IMG/VR virus record: IMGVR_UViG_3300046500_000231
Location: 74,070-113,003 of that record
Length of the DNA: 38,934 bases
Reading direction: 5' to 3' (one strand)
DNA from: a virus
A program made the position numbers and the translations under genes. Below are positions 5,885-13,197 of the stretch, piece after piece; position 1 is the stretch's first letter, and each line of letters starts with the position of its first letter. The notes under the pieces are model-generated. The model saw only the letters and a list, made by a program, of their open reading frames with translations. It was not told the DNA's origin and searched no databases.

Positions 5885-6523
5885 CTACATGCGGCCCCAT
5901 CCGAGCGCGGCAGGTCGGCTGTAATGCGGGTTCTTCATTTTGAGCCAGTCGCGTGTGCGGCCGGCGGTGTAGGGCGCATCGAGCCGCTTTGCCATCACAC
6001 CCTCGAGGTCGAGCGTCGCCGCGTGCTGGAACGCGAGTTCCCCATGTTCTTCGACGCCGCCCGTATAGACGATGACCTTCGTGTCCATGAAGCTCTCACG
6101 CAGCATCGCCTTGCGCTCAAGCAGCCGCATGCGTCGCACGTCCTCTCGACCGGAGGCGAGCATATCGAACACGTAGAGCCTGGCTGGCTGTTCACGAGCA
6201 GCAGCGCGCACCCGCAATGGAACCCGAATGCGCGCCCGCTGCTGGAGGAGCTCGAACGACGGCCGCCCATCCGCTTCGTCCACCGTGAGTTCGGCATCCC
6301 ACACGAAACTGCCCGGCACCGCCTCAAGCGCGGCGACGATATCGGGAAACGAGCCGTTCAGCGAGTTGCCGTTGCGGGACACGAGCGCCACCTGATCGCC
6401 ATCCTTGCGCACCAGCGCGCGGTAGCCGTCGTATTTGATTTCGAAGATCCAGCCTTCGCGCGTGAACGGCGCCCGGGCGAGCGTCGCCAGCATCAGATGC
6501 GTATGGTCAATTGGCGGGATCAT
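5885..6523 (-). CDS. Minimal ATP-dependent DNA ligase, LigD-type adenylation domain only
   Basis: Encodes 212 aa. The nucleotidyltransferase motifs are present: motif I EIKYDGYR with nucleophile K30, motif III VWDAEL at 74-79, motif IV EGVMAKR at 174-180 and motif V WLKMKN at 193-198. The protein ends 14 residues after motif V, so the C-terminal OB-fold that normally completes ligases is absent; the usual length for this family is about 300 aa. It may act with a partner, on nicks only, or be a truncated gene. The ATG at 6523 overlaps the end of the upstream gene (6507-6707) by 17 nt. A second, unrelated T4-type ligase lies at 10279-11667. Confidence 0.85.
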   Translation of the reverse strand: MIPPIDHTHLMLATLARAPFTREGWIFEIKYDGYRALVRKDGDQVALVSRNGNSLNGSFPDIVAALEAVPGSFVWDAELTVDEADGRPSFELLQQRARIRVPLRVRAAAREQPARLYVFDMLASGREDVRRMRLLERKAMLRESFMDTKVIVYTGGVEEHGELAFQHAATLDLEGVMAKRLDAPYTAGRTRDWLKMKNPHYSRPAALGWGRM

Positions 6524-6707
6524 TGACCGCTTCCGGCAGACGAGCACTGACGAAAGCGAGCTTCGCCCAGGCGTTTGTCGGGTCGCAGCCGGAGTAAGCG
6601 CAAAAGTGCTCAAAGTCCTCGAGCACCGTATGACCGCCAGCGTTGCGTTTGAGCACGCGGCCCTCCAGAATGTTCGCAAGCATGGCAGACGGGTCTTTGT
6701 AGCACAT
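6507..6707 (-). CDS. Small hypothetical protein upstream of minimal ligase
   Basis: Encodes 66 aa. The ATG at 6707 is chosen because GGAGG lies 6 nt upstream; longer starts lack one. The sequence (LANILEGRVLKRNAGGHTVL, then FEHFCAYSGCDPTNAWAKL) shows no family I recognise. Its 3' end overlaps the ligase start by 17 nt, so the two are probably translated together and may work together. It is divergent from the zinc-ribbon gene at 6784. Confidence 0.65.
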   Translation of the reverse strand: MCYKDPSAMLANILEGRVLKRNAGGHTVLEDFEHFCAYSGCDPTNAWAKLAFVSARLPEAVNDPAN

Positions 6708-6783
6708 GGCGTCCTCCGCACGGTTACGCTTACTATGAGCAAACTGGATTCCATGCCAGAAAATGCGCCAACCGGGAGGCAGC

Positions 6784-6948
6784 ATGGCAGAGAAATGGAC
6801 CTGCACGCTCTGCGGCTACACAGCCGAGGACATTGAGGAATTCCATGCCGCGCACCATCGGGACGATGGACTCTACATGGAGGAGCCGATCTGTCCGAAC
6901 TGCGGAGCCGAAGATTCGGCAGTTCGTGTCGGCCCGATTCCAGAGTGA
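6784..6948 (+). CDS. Zinc-ribbon mini-protein
   Basis: Encodes 54 aa with two CxxC knuckles: CTLCGY near residues 6-11 and CPNCGAED near 36-43, separated by an acidic/histidine-rich linker. This resembles rubredoxin-like or zinc-ribbon proteins. GGGAGG lies 4 nt before the ATG, which sets the start. It is divergent from the gene at 6507-6707. Function unknown. Confidence 0.7.
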   Translation: MAEKWTCTLCGYTAEDIEEFHAAHHRDDGLYMEEPICPNCGAEDSAVRVGPIPE

Positions 6949-6960
6949 TAATCATTATTA
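6946..6960. promoter_or_regulatory. AT-rich palindrome ahead of the toxin-antitoxin operon
   Basis: TGATAATCATTATTA is nearly symmetric and overlaps the stop codon of the zinc-ribbon gene. It matches a 7-1-7 Fur-box pattern at almost all positions, but could equally be the antitoxin operator or a -10 region for the toxin-antitoxin genes starting 72 bp downstream. Role undecided. Confidence 0.4.
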
Positions 6961-7031
6961 TGTCAATCGAGGCATTCGATGACGCGCCGACGTGCCCGCG
7001 CTATCATCGGGAATGATCCAGGGTGACTGAG

Positions 7032-7202
7032 ATGGCCGACGAAGCAGACGCCTACAATGAGTGGCTGATTGCGAAGCTCCAGCGCGCGATGGCAAATCGC
7101 GACGGTCCGCTCACCGAACACGAGGCCGTGTTCGATGAAATTGACGCGATAATCGAAGCCGAGCCAGAAAAGGATGATCGAAATGGGAAATATCTGGACT
7201 GA
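7032..7202 (+). CDS. Antitoxin paralogue 1
   Basis: Encodes 56 aa. DAYNEWLIAKLQRAMANRDG and LTEHEAVFDEIDAII match in order and spacing the second antitoxin (EAYDKWFREEVQAGIAEADA, LTPHDQVVAEMRAY), so the two genes are tandem paralogues. It overlaps the second antitoxin by 20 nt. The C-terminus differs (EKDDRNGKYLD), which may mean it does not neutralise the toxin at 7373 or neutralises another one. No DNA-binding motif is obvious. Confidence 0.7.
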   Translation: MADEADAYNEWLIAKLQRAMANRDGPLTEHEAVFDEIDAIIEAEPEKDDRNGKYLD

Positions 7203-7383
7203 GCCCGCCGTCAGCGGGCACGACACGAAGGAAGAAGCCGAAGCCTACGACAAGTGGTTTCGGGAGGAAGTCCAGGCGGGCATCGCCGAAGCTGACGCGG
7301 GCCTGTTGACACCGCACGATCAGGTGGTAGCCGAAATGCGCGCATATCAGGAAAAGAAGCGTCGGGAGCGCAATGACCGTTAA
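7183..7383 (+). CDS. Type II antitoxin (partner of RelE/ParE-like toxin)
   Basis: Encodes 66 aa, with the EAYDKWFREEV...HDQVVAEMRAY pattern of short antitoxins found next to RelE/ParE-family toxins, and a very basic tail (EKKRRERNDR). The ATG at 7183 has AGGA at a normal distance; ATG 7174 is too close to it. Its last 11 nt overlap the toxin start, the usual antitoxin-first coupling. By known family behaviour it would bind and block the toxin and help repress the operon. Confidence 0.8.
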   Translation: MGNIWTEPAVSGHDTKEEAEAYDKWFREEVQAGIAEADAGLLTPHDQVVAEMRAYQEKKRRERNDR

Positions 7384-7642
7384 CTGGACCGACAGAGCGA
7401 AAAACCGACTCCAGTTCTACCACGATCAGATTTGGCAAGACTCACCGGGCGCGGCCGACTTCGTGATGGACGCGATACTCGCGGCGGCCGCCGCCCTGCC
7501 TGACCATCCCCAAATCTACCGCGAGGGGCGCAAGCCGAATACCCGCGAGATGGTCGTGCTTCCAAACTACATTGTCGTCTATCGGATCAGGTCTGATCGC
7601 ATCGACATTCTGAACGTGCTTCACGCCCGGCAGCGCCGATGA
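7373..7642 (+). CDS. RelE/ParE-family toxin
   Basis: Encodes 89 aa, the normal size of this toxin superfamily. WTDRAKNRLQFYHDQI forms the typical first helices, and the end REMVVLPNYIVVYRIRSDRI then DILNVLHARQRR is the conserved strand-rich core with terminal HARQ seen in ParE/RelE toxins. Whether it cuts mRNA on ribosomes (RelE) or poisons gyrase (ParE) cannot be told from this. Beside par and rep genes it most likely adds plasmid maintenance by post-segregational killing, or phage exclusion. Confidence 0.88.
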   Translation: MTVNWTDRAKNRLQFYHDQIWQDSPGAADFVMDAILAAAAALPDHPQIYREGRKPNTREMVVLPNYIVVYRIRSDRIDILNVLHARQRR

Positions 7643-7669
7643 AAAAGCCGCCCTTGAGGCGGCTTTCGT
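7641..7669. terminator. Bidirectional terminator between toxin and leftward phage operon
   Basis: AAGCCGCC and GGCGGCTT form a perfect 8-bp stem around CTTGA, with A residues before and T residues after, so it can end transcripts from both sides. It separates the plus-strand accessory block from the minus-strand phage genes. Confidence 0.88.
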
Positions 7670-7672
7670 TTA

Positions 7673-8305
7673 TCACTCCGACAACCACCTCGCGCGCTCG
7701 ATCTGCGGGTCCAGTTTGATGATGGTGCGATAGGCTTCGCGCAACTCCGGCCACTCCAGGTCAAACACGTCGGCGAGCTCCAGCGACAGACCAAAGAGCG
7801 GCGCCACCTTGTCGTCGATCTCCTGCCAGAACACATAGTGGGTGCGGATATGACGCGGTGCTGCCTTCAAAATCTCGTTAGCGAGCGGCGTGAGGCGCCC
7901 GTCGCGGCGAAAATTCAGTGCTCGCTCCCACTTGAGCGTGATGAGGTCATCAATCGGCATGTCGAGCTCGAGGCCAAAGAGGACGGCGGCCGGTCGGGGC
8001 TGCGTCAGTGCTTCTAAACCGACGCGCAGTTCGCCAAGCGTCATGCGCTCTTGCGGAATAGCGAAGCGCAGCAATGGCACGTCTGCAATCTCGCCTCGTG
8101 CGTGCGCTTGTCGCACCTGCATGAGCACAGTCTCAATGATCGACTTGCCCTCTTCGTCTTGGGCGTCGAGCTTCAGTCGCGTGAGAAAAGCGTGGAGCTG
8201 AACCGGGTGAATCCTGTCCAGCGGAGTCTCCCACATGGGAGAGGAAGCGAGGGGCGTATTGCCCAGGAGGGAAGACAACTCCCCAATGTCTTTGAGCGCC
8301 TGCAT
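7673..8305 (-). CDS. Hypothetical phage protein
   Basis: Encodes 210 aa and is the last gene of the long leftward early operon. The part DDLITLKWERALNFRRDG...LTPLANEILKAAPRHIRTHY is loosely reminiscent of the catalytic half of tyrosine recombinases, but the R-HxxR-Y residues are not there, so I do not call it an integrase. GGAG lies upstream of the ATG at 8305. The leucine-rich N-terminus is mostly helical. Confidence 0.6.
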   Translation of the reverse strand: MQALKDIGELSSLLGNTPLASSPMWETPLDRIHPVQLHAFLTRLKLDAQDEEGKSIIETVLMQVRQAHARGEIADVPLLRFAIPQERMTLGELRVGLEALTQPRPAAVLFGLELDMPIDDLITLKWERALNFRRDGRLTPLANEILKAAPRHIRTHYVFWQEIDDKVAPLFGLSLELADVFDLEWPELREAYRTIIKLDPQIERARWLSE

Positions 8306-8345
8306 GAATGTTCTCCAGAGGCGCTCAAAGATACCACAGGGTCGG

Positions 8346-8621
8346 TCACTGCTGGCGCTCTCGAACCTCCTCCTTGAGTTCTTCGAGCGTGGCCTGGCGC
8401 GCGGCGGACTGCCGGCTCAGTTCCATGAACTGCGTGCGCAGATGCACGATCTGGCCGCTGTAGATCGCCCTCGCGCCTAGCGAGAGGGAGAGCGCGGCCG
8501 CGAGCGTCATGAAGCAGAGAATCGCAGCCTGCGAGGACTCGAGCCCGACCGACAGTAGACAGGCAAGCTGCACGGCGACGATGACGACAAACAGCACGCC
8601 ATAGAACAGGCGGTTGCTCAT
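8346..8621 (-). CDS. Small membrane protein with coiled-coil tail
   Basis: Encodes 91 aa. Two membrane helices (about residues 5-25 and 30-50) are followed by a charged helix (FMELSRQSAARQATLEELKEEVRERQQ style) predicted as coiled coil facing the cytoplasm. The ATG overlaps the stop of the kinase gene (ATGA). Function unknown; superinfection or envelope roles are possible but unproven. Confidence 0.7.
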   Translation of the reverse strand: MSNRLFYGVLFVVIVAVQLACLLSVGLESSQAAILCFMTLAAALSLSLGARAIYSGQIVHLRTQFMELSRQSAARQATLEELKEEVRERQQ

Positions 8622-9283
8622 GCCGCCACCTGCTGAATCGGATGCACGCCGGCGAGACCCAGCACCTTCGACTTGATGACGCGGATCACCGACTCCTCGT
8701 TCTCCCGCTCGAAGACCGGCACGTAGAGGTCGATCACGTCGGACCCGGCCGTTTCCGCCCAGCGCTGCTCGGTGGTGAGCATTTCCTTCAGCCGCCCGGC
8801 GTAGTTCTTGACCATCGCCGCGGTGTCGTCGGGGCTCTTGTGGATCATCGCTTCGGCGATATCGATGCCGGCGCGCTTCAGAAAGCGCTCCGCGATCACC
8901 TGCGGCGGATTGTCGACGTAGACGGCAACGTGCGGCACTCCGTTCGCTTGGGCCCATTTGCGGATCTGGGCGAGGCCGATCGGCTCACAGACGAGCACCA
9001 CGTCCTTGCCCTGCGTGAACTTGTCTTTGACTTCCTTCACAGACAGGCCGTAGCGGTTACCGCCGAACTTCACTTCCTCGATGAAAGCGCCCTGCACCGA
9101 CAGCCGGTTGAACATGCTGTTATCGATGAAGTGGTAGCTCTGGCCGTCGACCTCCCCTTCGCGCGGCTGCCGCGTGGTGGTGCTCGTGAGTGCGGCGAAG
9201 CCTTCCGCGCGCAGCAACCCTTCGAGCGTGGTCTTGCCCGAGCAGGTCGGGCCCGTGAGTGTGACGATGGTGCGCTTACGCAT
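8618..9283 (-). CDS. Guanylate-kinase-like nucleotide kinase
   Basis: Encodes 221 aa. The P-loop GPTCSGKTT is at residues 11-19 and the guanylate-kinase signature TTTRQPREGEVDGQSYHF near 35-52 supplies the GMP-binding Arg and Glu. It would phosphorylate (d)GMP or another phage nucleotide to raise precursor supply for DNA synthesis; substrate is not certain. It overlaps both neighbours by a few bases, in an operon with ligase and small unknown genes. Confidence 0.82.
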   Translation of the reverse strand: MRKRTIVTLTGPTCSGKTTLEGLLRAEGFAALTSTTTRQPREGEVDGQSYHFIDNSMFNRLSVQGAFIEEVKFGGNRYGLSVKEVKDKFTQGKDVVLVCEPIGLAQIRKWAQANGVPHVAVYVDNPPQVIAERFLKRAGIDIAEAMIHKSPDDTAAMVKNYAGRLKEMLTTEQRWAETAGSDVIDLYVPVFERENEESVIRVIKSKVLGLAGVHPIQQVAA

Positions 9284-9488
9284 TGGTTGACTCCTGTGCC
9301 GGTGCCGACTTCGCAGCCAGCTTGGTCGTGATGACTTCGAGGAAGCGGCACATTGTGATCAAATCCACTTCCTGGTTGTGTTTGTTAAGCACGACGATGC
9401 GCGTGCCGATCATGCCGCGATCGAACGGCATCACGACGTGGCGCCAGGGCATCGTCGCCTGAATTGCTTTGAACTCAACCTCGTCCAT
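9276..9488 (-). CDS. Small hypothetical protein
   Basis: Encodes 70 aa and overlaps the kinase start by 8 nt. MPWRHVVMPFDRGMIGTRIVV then LITMCRFLEVITTKL suggests a small mixed alpha/beta domain. No family recognised. The start at 9488 shares one base with the stop of the membrane protein gene upstream. Confidence 0.65.
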   Translation of the reverse strand: MDEVEFKAIQATMPWRHVVMPFDRGMIGTRIVVLNKHNQEVDLITMCRFLEVITTKLAAKSAPAQESTNA

Positions 9489-9670
9489 CACCAGACTCCG
9501 AACCAGATGCCAATGCCGTGAATGATGGCGACCGGAAACATCAGCGCGCCTGCGATGAGGAAGCCCCACTTGCCGTGATCGAGGCAGTTGACGATGTGCG
9601 TGAGCCACGCCACCGCGAACGCCACGAACAGGAGCACGGCGATCGACGCGTTACCAAGTTGCTTTTTCAT
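9488..9670 (-). CDS. Small two-helix membrane protein
   Basis: Encodes 60 aa. Two hydrophobic helices (about residues 9-28 and 36-57) with a short polar loop CLDHGKWG. The stop and the next start overlap (TGATG). Function unknown; it sits among cytosolic nucleotide-metabolism genes, as often seen for small phage membrane proteins that act on the host. Confidence 0.65.
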   Translation of the reverse strand: MKKQLGNASIAVLLFVAFAVAWLTHIVNCLDHGKWGFLIAGALMFPVAIIHGIGIWFGVW

Positions 9671-10091
9671 GTGCTTTCTCCAAAGCCAGTGTGTTGATTT
9701 GAATTTGTTCGTCGGCGGACAGGTCGAGGCCGACGTGCTTCATCGCGATTGCGCGCATGTCGTTTAAATGCGCGCGTGTCGCTGCCAATGCTGCTTCGTG
9801 TGATTGCGTTGCTTCACCGCTCGATGGACGCAACCCTTGCTTGTAGAGCGCGTCAAACAGCACTTGCGCGGCCTTGTGCGTGAGTGTGAACATCGGTTCG
9901 GGTGGCATCATCTGACCGGTCGGGACGTTCTCGACTTCGACCGTGCCAAGCGGGCGGATCACGCCGACTCCGGTTGGGCCGCGGTAGGAGAGTGCGTGAA
10001 CGTCATATCCGCCCACGCCCATGTTCTCGCGCAGCATTGCCTCCTCGAGCCAGAGGGTCGGCACGGCCTTGATGACGGGCGTGGTGCTCAC
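9651..10091 (-). CDS. Hypothetical phage protein, GTG start
   Basis: Encodes 146 aa. The GTG at 10091 overlaps the upstream stop as GTGA, which decides the start over longer in-frame options. The C-terminal half (FTLTHKAAQVLFDALYKQGL, then HEAALAATRAHLNDMRAIAM) is helical and resembles short conserved phage proteins of unknown function. The N-terminal half is beta-rich. Confidence 0.7.
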   Translation of the reverse strand: MSTTPVIKAVPTLWLEEAMLRENMGVGGYDVHALSYRGPTGVGVIRPLGTVEVENVPTGQMMPPEPMFTLTHKAAQVLFDALYKQGLRPSSGEATQSHEAALAATRAHLNDMRAIAMKHVGLDLSADEQIQINTLALEKAHEKATW

Positions 10092-10282
10092 TTCTTCGGC
10101 TCCTCGTGAATGACTTCGCCCAGCGCCGAGTCGATGCGCAGCACCATACCGCCCGGCGGGCACTGAGCGACAGCCTGATAGCGGCGCACATACACCTTCA
10201 CGCCGCTATAGCGCTTGTGCTGCTCGCCTTGCTCGTTGAGCACGATGAAGAGTTCCTTGATGGGGCTTTTGGCGACTTTCAT
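10088..10282 (-). CDS. Small hypothetical protein after the T4-type ligase
   Basis: Encodes 64 aa. Strand-rich pattern (ELFIVLNEQG, VKVYVRRYQAVA, GMVLRID). It overlaps the ligase stop (ATGA) and the next gene's start (GTGA), so it is translationally coupled on both sides. No function can be assigned. Confidence 0.65.
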   Translation of the reverse strand: MKVAKSPIKELFIVLNEQGEQHKRYSGVKVYVRRYQAVAQCPPGGMVLRIDSALGEVIHEEPKK

Positions 10283-11667
10283 GCCGTCTCCTCGACCTTC
10301 TTGCCGGTGACTGCGTTGGCGCGAGCAGCCAGCACGTCTTCAAGGCTGTCGGCGGCGTATTTGTCGATGCGATACCAGTCTTCGGCCATGCGCGGCAGAA
10401 AGAGGCTATGCAGCGGGTTGCTGTCGGAGGGATACATGACCTCGTTGAAGCGCACCGGCCAAATGCGGTCGAGGAACGCTTCGCGATTCGCGTCGATGGC
10501 ATCGCGCAGCTTTTCGTTTTTCACCGCCACATAAACGCGCAGCTTGTCGTCGCGGGTGCGCATGCCCACGCGCCCTGCCCGGCCTTCGTTCTTCGTGCCT
10601 GCTTCGCCGTCGAGGATCTCGAACGACTCCAGATCGACGTCGATCTCCAGCTTGAGCTTGACCACATCGGGGTTGCCGCTGGAGGTGTCTTTCCAGCCAC
10701 CGTCGCCGTTCTTAATGACCGTGCCTTCCTTGCCTTCGATCTGCAGGCTTGCGCAGTGCGCATAGGCTTCGTCAAGCGAATGAACGACCTTCGTCGGGAT
10801 CAGTCTGACCGCCTGATTGTCACGCCCGTGCAACTGCTGGATCAGTCGTGTAATGCGACGGCGATATGGCGTATCGACCTTACCCTTCGGCACCGCCGCT
10901 TCGAGCGGGATTTGATCCCACGCATAGAACACCGGCAATTCATTTGCCGCGAAACTCCCGCCGGCAAGCACACTGTTCAGAATGCCGTTACCGGTGGCAC
11001 GGTCCGCAATCACGCCGTCGATAAGCACGACGATTTCGCCGTGTGTTTGCGTGCCCTTGTTGAACGTCTCGCGGATTTCGGCTTCCATCTCCGGGAAAGC
11101 CTCGATCGGCAGTTCATTACCCTGGCGCGTGGTCAGACGCACGATACCTGCGTTGTCGTGGTCGACGTTCGTGAAGGCGCCGTCAGCCTTGTGCTGACTG
11201 AAGACACCCTCTTCCCACGTCCACTTGTCGAACTTAGCCTTCTCCGGCAGCACGCAGCGCATATAGGGGAACGCGCGAATCGTGCCCTTCTTCGCCTTGT
11301 TGGCGGTTTCCGCCGAGAAGCCTGCGCGCAGGTCTTTCTTGATGATTCGCCAGAAGAGTTCGGATGATTCCGGCTCCAGGCGAATCATTTCGCCCGTGAC
11401 AGCCATGATCGCGTTGTTGCCGGTCACGCGGCGCTCTGCCAGATCAGCGATGAGACGCCAGGTGCCATCGTCAAACAGTTCGTCGCCGATCGCGCCTGCG
11501 ACCGGGCGCTTGCTGATGCCGTAGCTCACGAGCGGGTCGAGTGAGGCGACGAGCACGCGCTCAAAGTCGGCGTCGACGAGATAGGCGGAGACGAGCGCCT
11601 GCTTGTCGTTCTTGCTGCTGGTTCTGGCGATCAGGTCGATCACCTGAAAAATGTCCTTCGAGTTCAT
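10279..11667 (-). CDS. T4 gp30-like ATP-dependent DNA ligase
   Basis: Encodes 462 aa, close to T4 DNA ligase in length. After an alpha-helical N-terminal domain come motif I HKADGAF with nucleophile K160, motif III THGEIVVLIDG near 208-218, motif IV EGTVIKN at 314-320 and motif V VKLKLEID at 336-343; the C-terminal part carries the OB-fold. It seals nicks during phage DNA replication and repair. It lies in the operon controlled from the operator at 13203, upstream of small genes and the nucleotide kinase. It is the second ligase of the window and is complete, unlike that at 5885-6523. Confidence 0.9.
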   Translation of the reverse strand: MNSKDIFQVIDLIARTSSKNDKQALVSAYLVDADFERVLVASLDPLVSYGISKRPVAGAIGDELFDDGTWRLIADLAERRVTGNNAIMAVTGEMIRLEPESSELFWRIIKKDLRAGFSAETANKAKKGTIRAFPYMRCVLPEKAKFDKWTWEEGVFSQHKADGAFTNVDHDNAGIVRLTTRQGNELPIEAFPEMEAEIRETFNKGTQTHGEIVVLIDGVIADRATGNGILNSVLAGGSFAANELPVFYAWDQIPLEAAVPKGKVDTPYRRRITRLIQQLHGRDNQAVRLIPTKVVHSLDEAYAHCASLQIEGKEGTVIKNGDGGWKDTSSGNPDVVKLKLEIDVDLESFEILDGEAGTKNEGRAGRVGMRTRDDKLRVYVAVKNEKLRDAIDANREAFLDRIWPVRFNEVMYPSDSNPLHSLFLPRMAEDWYRIDKYAADSLEDVLAARANAVTGKKVEETA

Positions 11668-11677
11668 AGCTCTCCCT

Positions 11678-12379
11678 TTAGTGTGTGGTTTGTGCGGCTT
11701 CTTTCTCTTTGAGCGCGCGAACGCGCTTGGCGAAATCGAGCATCGTTTCGCCCGGCAGCATCTTGGGCGGGGCGATCGTTGCTCGCGGGGGTTCTGCGGC
11801 GACAGCCGCAGCGGGTGTTGGTGTGGGCATGACTGGTAGTTGCGTTTTCGCCTTCGAACGCTCAGCCGCCTCGACCATGATTGAGGTCACGGCGGCCGTG
11901 AGTGCGTCCGCATAACCGCCGCTACCGACGACCACGCTGGGCGTAACCTGCGGTGCGGTTTTTGTGACGGGAGGCGGCGTGGCGCCCTTCTTCGCCTCAC
12001 GCTCGGCGCGCGCTTCCTTGCTCGCGGCCTTGAGCTCGTCGAGGAACGCCGACGTGATGGGCGCCTTCGCTTGCGCGTTGAAGAATTCGAGTTGCTTGGC
12101 GCGGTCGATGTAGAACATCGCGCGGCCTTCGAGCTGCTCCTGAGCGCGCATGGAGAGCGCCGGGCAGGTCTTGCCTTCGATCGCCGTCGTGCAGCCCGAG
12201 AACACGCTCGGCATCCGGCCTTCCTCGACCGCGGCGACCTTGTTCAGACACACCGCATAACCGGGACGGCAGCCGCCCGCCGCGCAGTAATCCATGTAGT
12301 AGGCGTTCGTGCCCGCTGCGGACTGTGCCGGCGGGTAATACGTGTCGTCTTTGAAGACGGGCTTCTCGATCTGAGCCAT
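11678..12379 (-). CDS. Hypothetical protein with conserved-looking Cys pattern
   Basis: Encodes 233 aa. The N-terminal region holds at least five cysteines (YCAAGGCRPGYAVC, then SGCTTAIEGKTC), possibly metal binding. A charged helix (LDELKAASKEARAEREAKKG) is followed by a Pro/Ala/Thr-rich, probably unstructured stretch and a helical tail (DFAKRVRALKEKEAA). GGGAGAG sits just before the ATG at 12379 and decides it over the longer frame. Function unknown; operon context suggests DNA metabolism. Confidence 0.7.
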   Translation of the reverse strand: MAQIEKPVFKDDTYYPPAQSAAGTNAYYMDYCAAGGCRPGYAVCLNKVAAVEEGRMPSVFSGCTTAIEGKTCPALSMRAQEQLEGRAMFYIDRAKQLEFFNAQAKAPITSAFLDELKAASKEARAEREAKKGATPPPVTKTAPQVTPSVVVGSGGYADALTAAVTSIMVEAAERSKAKTQLPVMPTPTPAAAVAAEPPRATIAPPKMLPGETMLDFAKRVRALKEKEAAQTTH

Positions 12380-12390
12380 GTGCTCTCCCC

Positions 12391-12663
12391 TTACCAGGTG
12401 CCCCACTCGGGGCGGAATTCTTCGAACTCTTGCCGCGCGTCAGCATGGGCGCGCAGCATGTTGGCGAATGTGTTGATGACGGCCTTCTTCTCGGCGGCCT
12501 GGCGGATCACGCTGTTGAGGCGAAACTTCGCGTCGAACTCGACCAGCTTTCGAACGTCAGGCGACATGCCGGCGAGCAGTTCTTCTGCACCCTCACGGCG
12601 TCCGTCATCGCGGCCCTCGTAATACGCCGCGTTCTCTGCTTCGAACGGATCAGGCTCAATCAC
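12391..12663 (-). CDS. Small helical hypothetical protein
   Basis: Encodes 90 aa. I chose the GTG at 12663 because it overlaps the stop of the WGR-like gene as GTGA, an arrangement repeated elsewhere in this operon; a GTG at 12675 would add four residues. The protein is highly charged and helical (GRDDGRREGAEELLAGMSP, then QAAEKKAVINTFANMLRAHA). No family recognised. Confidence 0.65.
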   Translation of the reverse strand: MIEPDPFEAENAAYYEGRDDGRREGAEELLAGMSPDVRKLVEFDAKFRLNSVIRQAAEKKAVINTFANMLRAHADARQEFEEFRPEWGTW

Positions 12664-13127
12664 CACGACCCCCACGCTTCGCCGCGATCGACGTTCTCCT
12701 CGACAGCGGGCTTACGCGCCGGACGTGCTTCAATCGGCACGTCGGCCGTCGCATCAAGCGCCAACTTCGTGAATAGCGCCTCGCGCGTGGCGGGTCCGGT
12801 GTAGTGCCGCTCCTTCTTGAGCGCGTTCGAATCCCATGTGCCGCCCTTTGAGCTGGCGATGTAGCCGAACGTGGTCGAGCGATCGATTTGGTAGTCGCCC
12901 TTCTGCTTGGCGTTAAATTGCCTGGCCGCGCTGTCTGTCATGGCCGGGCCGGAGTCGTGCTCGATGATCTTCATCTGCCCGCCGCCGGACTTCATCTGCG
13001 CGACCGGACCCCAGCGGCGCACTTCGACATAGCGACGCGCGATCGGGTTGGTGAACGCGATGATTTCGTAAAACTTAGTCCCGCCCGAGTGAATCTGCAG
13101 TGTAGGGCTAACAGTGATCGTTGACAT
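12660..13127 (-). CDS. WGR-domain-like protein
   Basis: Encodes 155 aa. KFYEIIAFTNPIARRYVEVR RWG, then GGGQMKIIEHDSGPAM near residues 18-65, resembles the WGR domain (strand pairs around a Trp-Gly-x followed by a Gly-rich turn), a nucleic-acid-associated fold known in PARP and some bacterial and phage proteins; the Arg of WGR is Pro here. The C-terminal half is less conserved-looking. AGAGGA lies before the ATG at 13127. It is the first gene of the leftward operon starting at the operator at 13203, which leads into the T4-type ligase, so a DNA-end or repair role is an inference. Confidence 0.6.
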   Translation of the reverse strand: MSTITVSPTLQIHSGGTKFYEIIAFTNPIARRYVEVRRWGPVAQMKSGGGQMKIIEHDSGPAMTDSAARQFNAKQKGDYQIDRSTTFGYIASSKGGTWDSNALKKERHYTGPATREALFTKLALDATADVPIEARPARKPAVEENVDRGEAWGSW

Positions 13128-13197
13128 TGATCGTTCCTCTTTCGCGCTAGACGTTGCGCGTCTCAATGAAATTCATTCTACGGTGCGCACATCGGGA

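Noticed and set aside
7673-8305. Tyrosine integrase
   Set aside because: Only a loose resemblance around DDLITLKWERAL; the catalytic R-HxxR-Y residues are missing.
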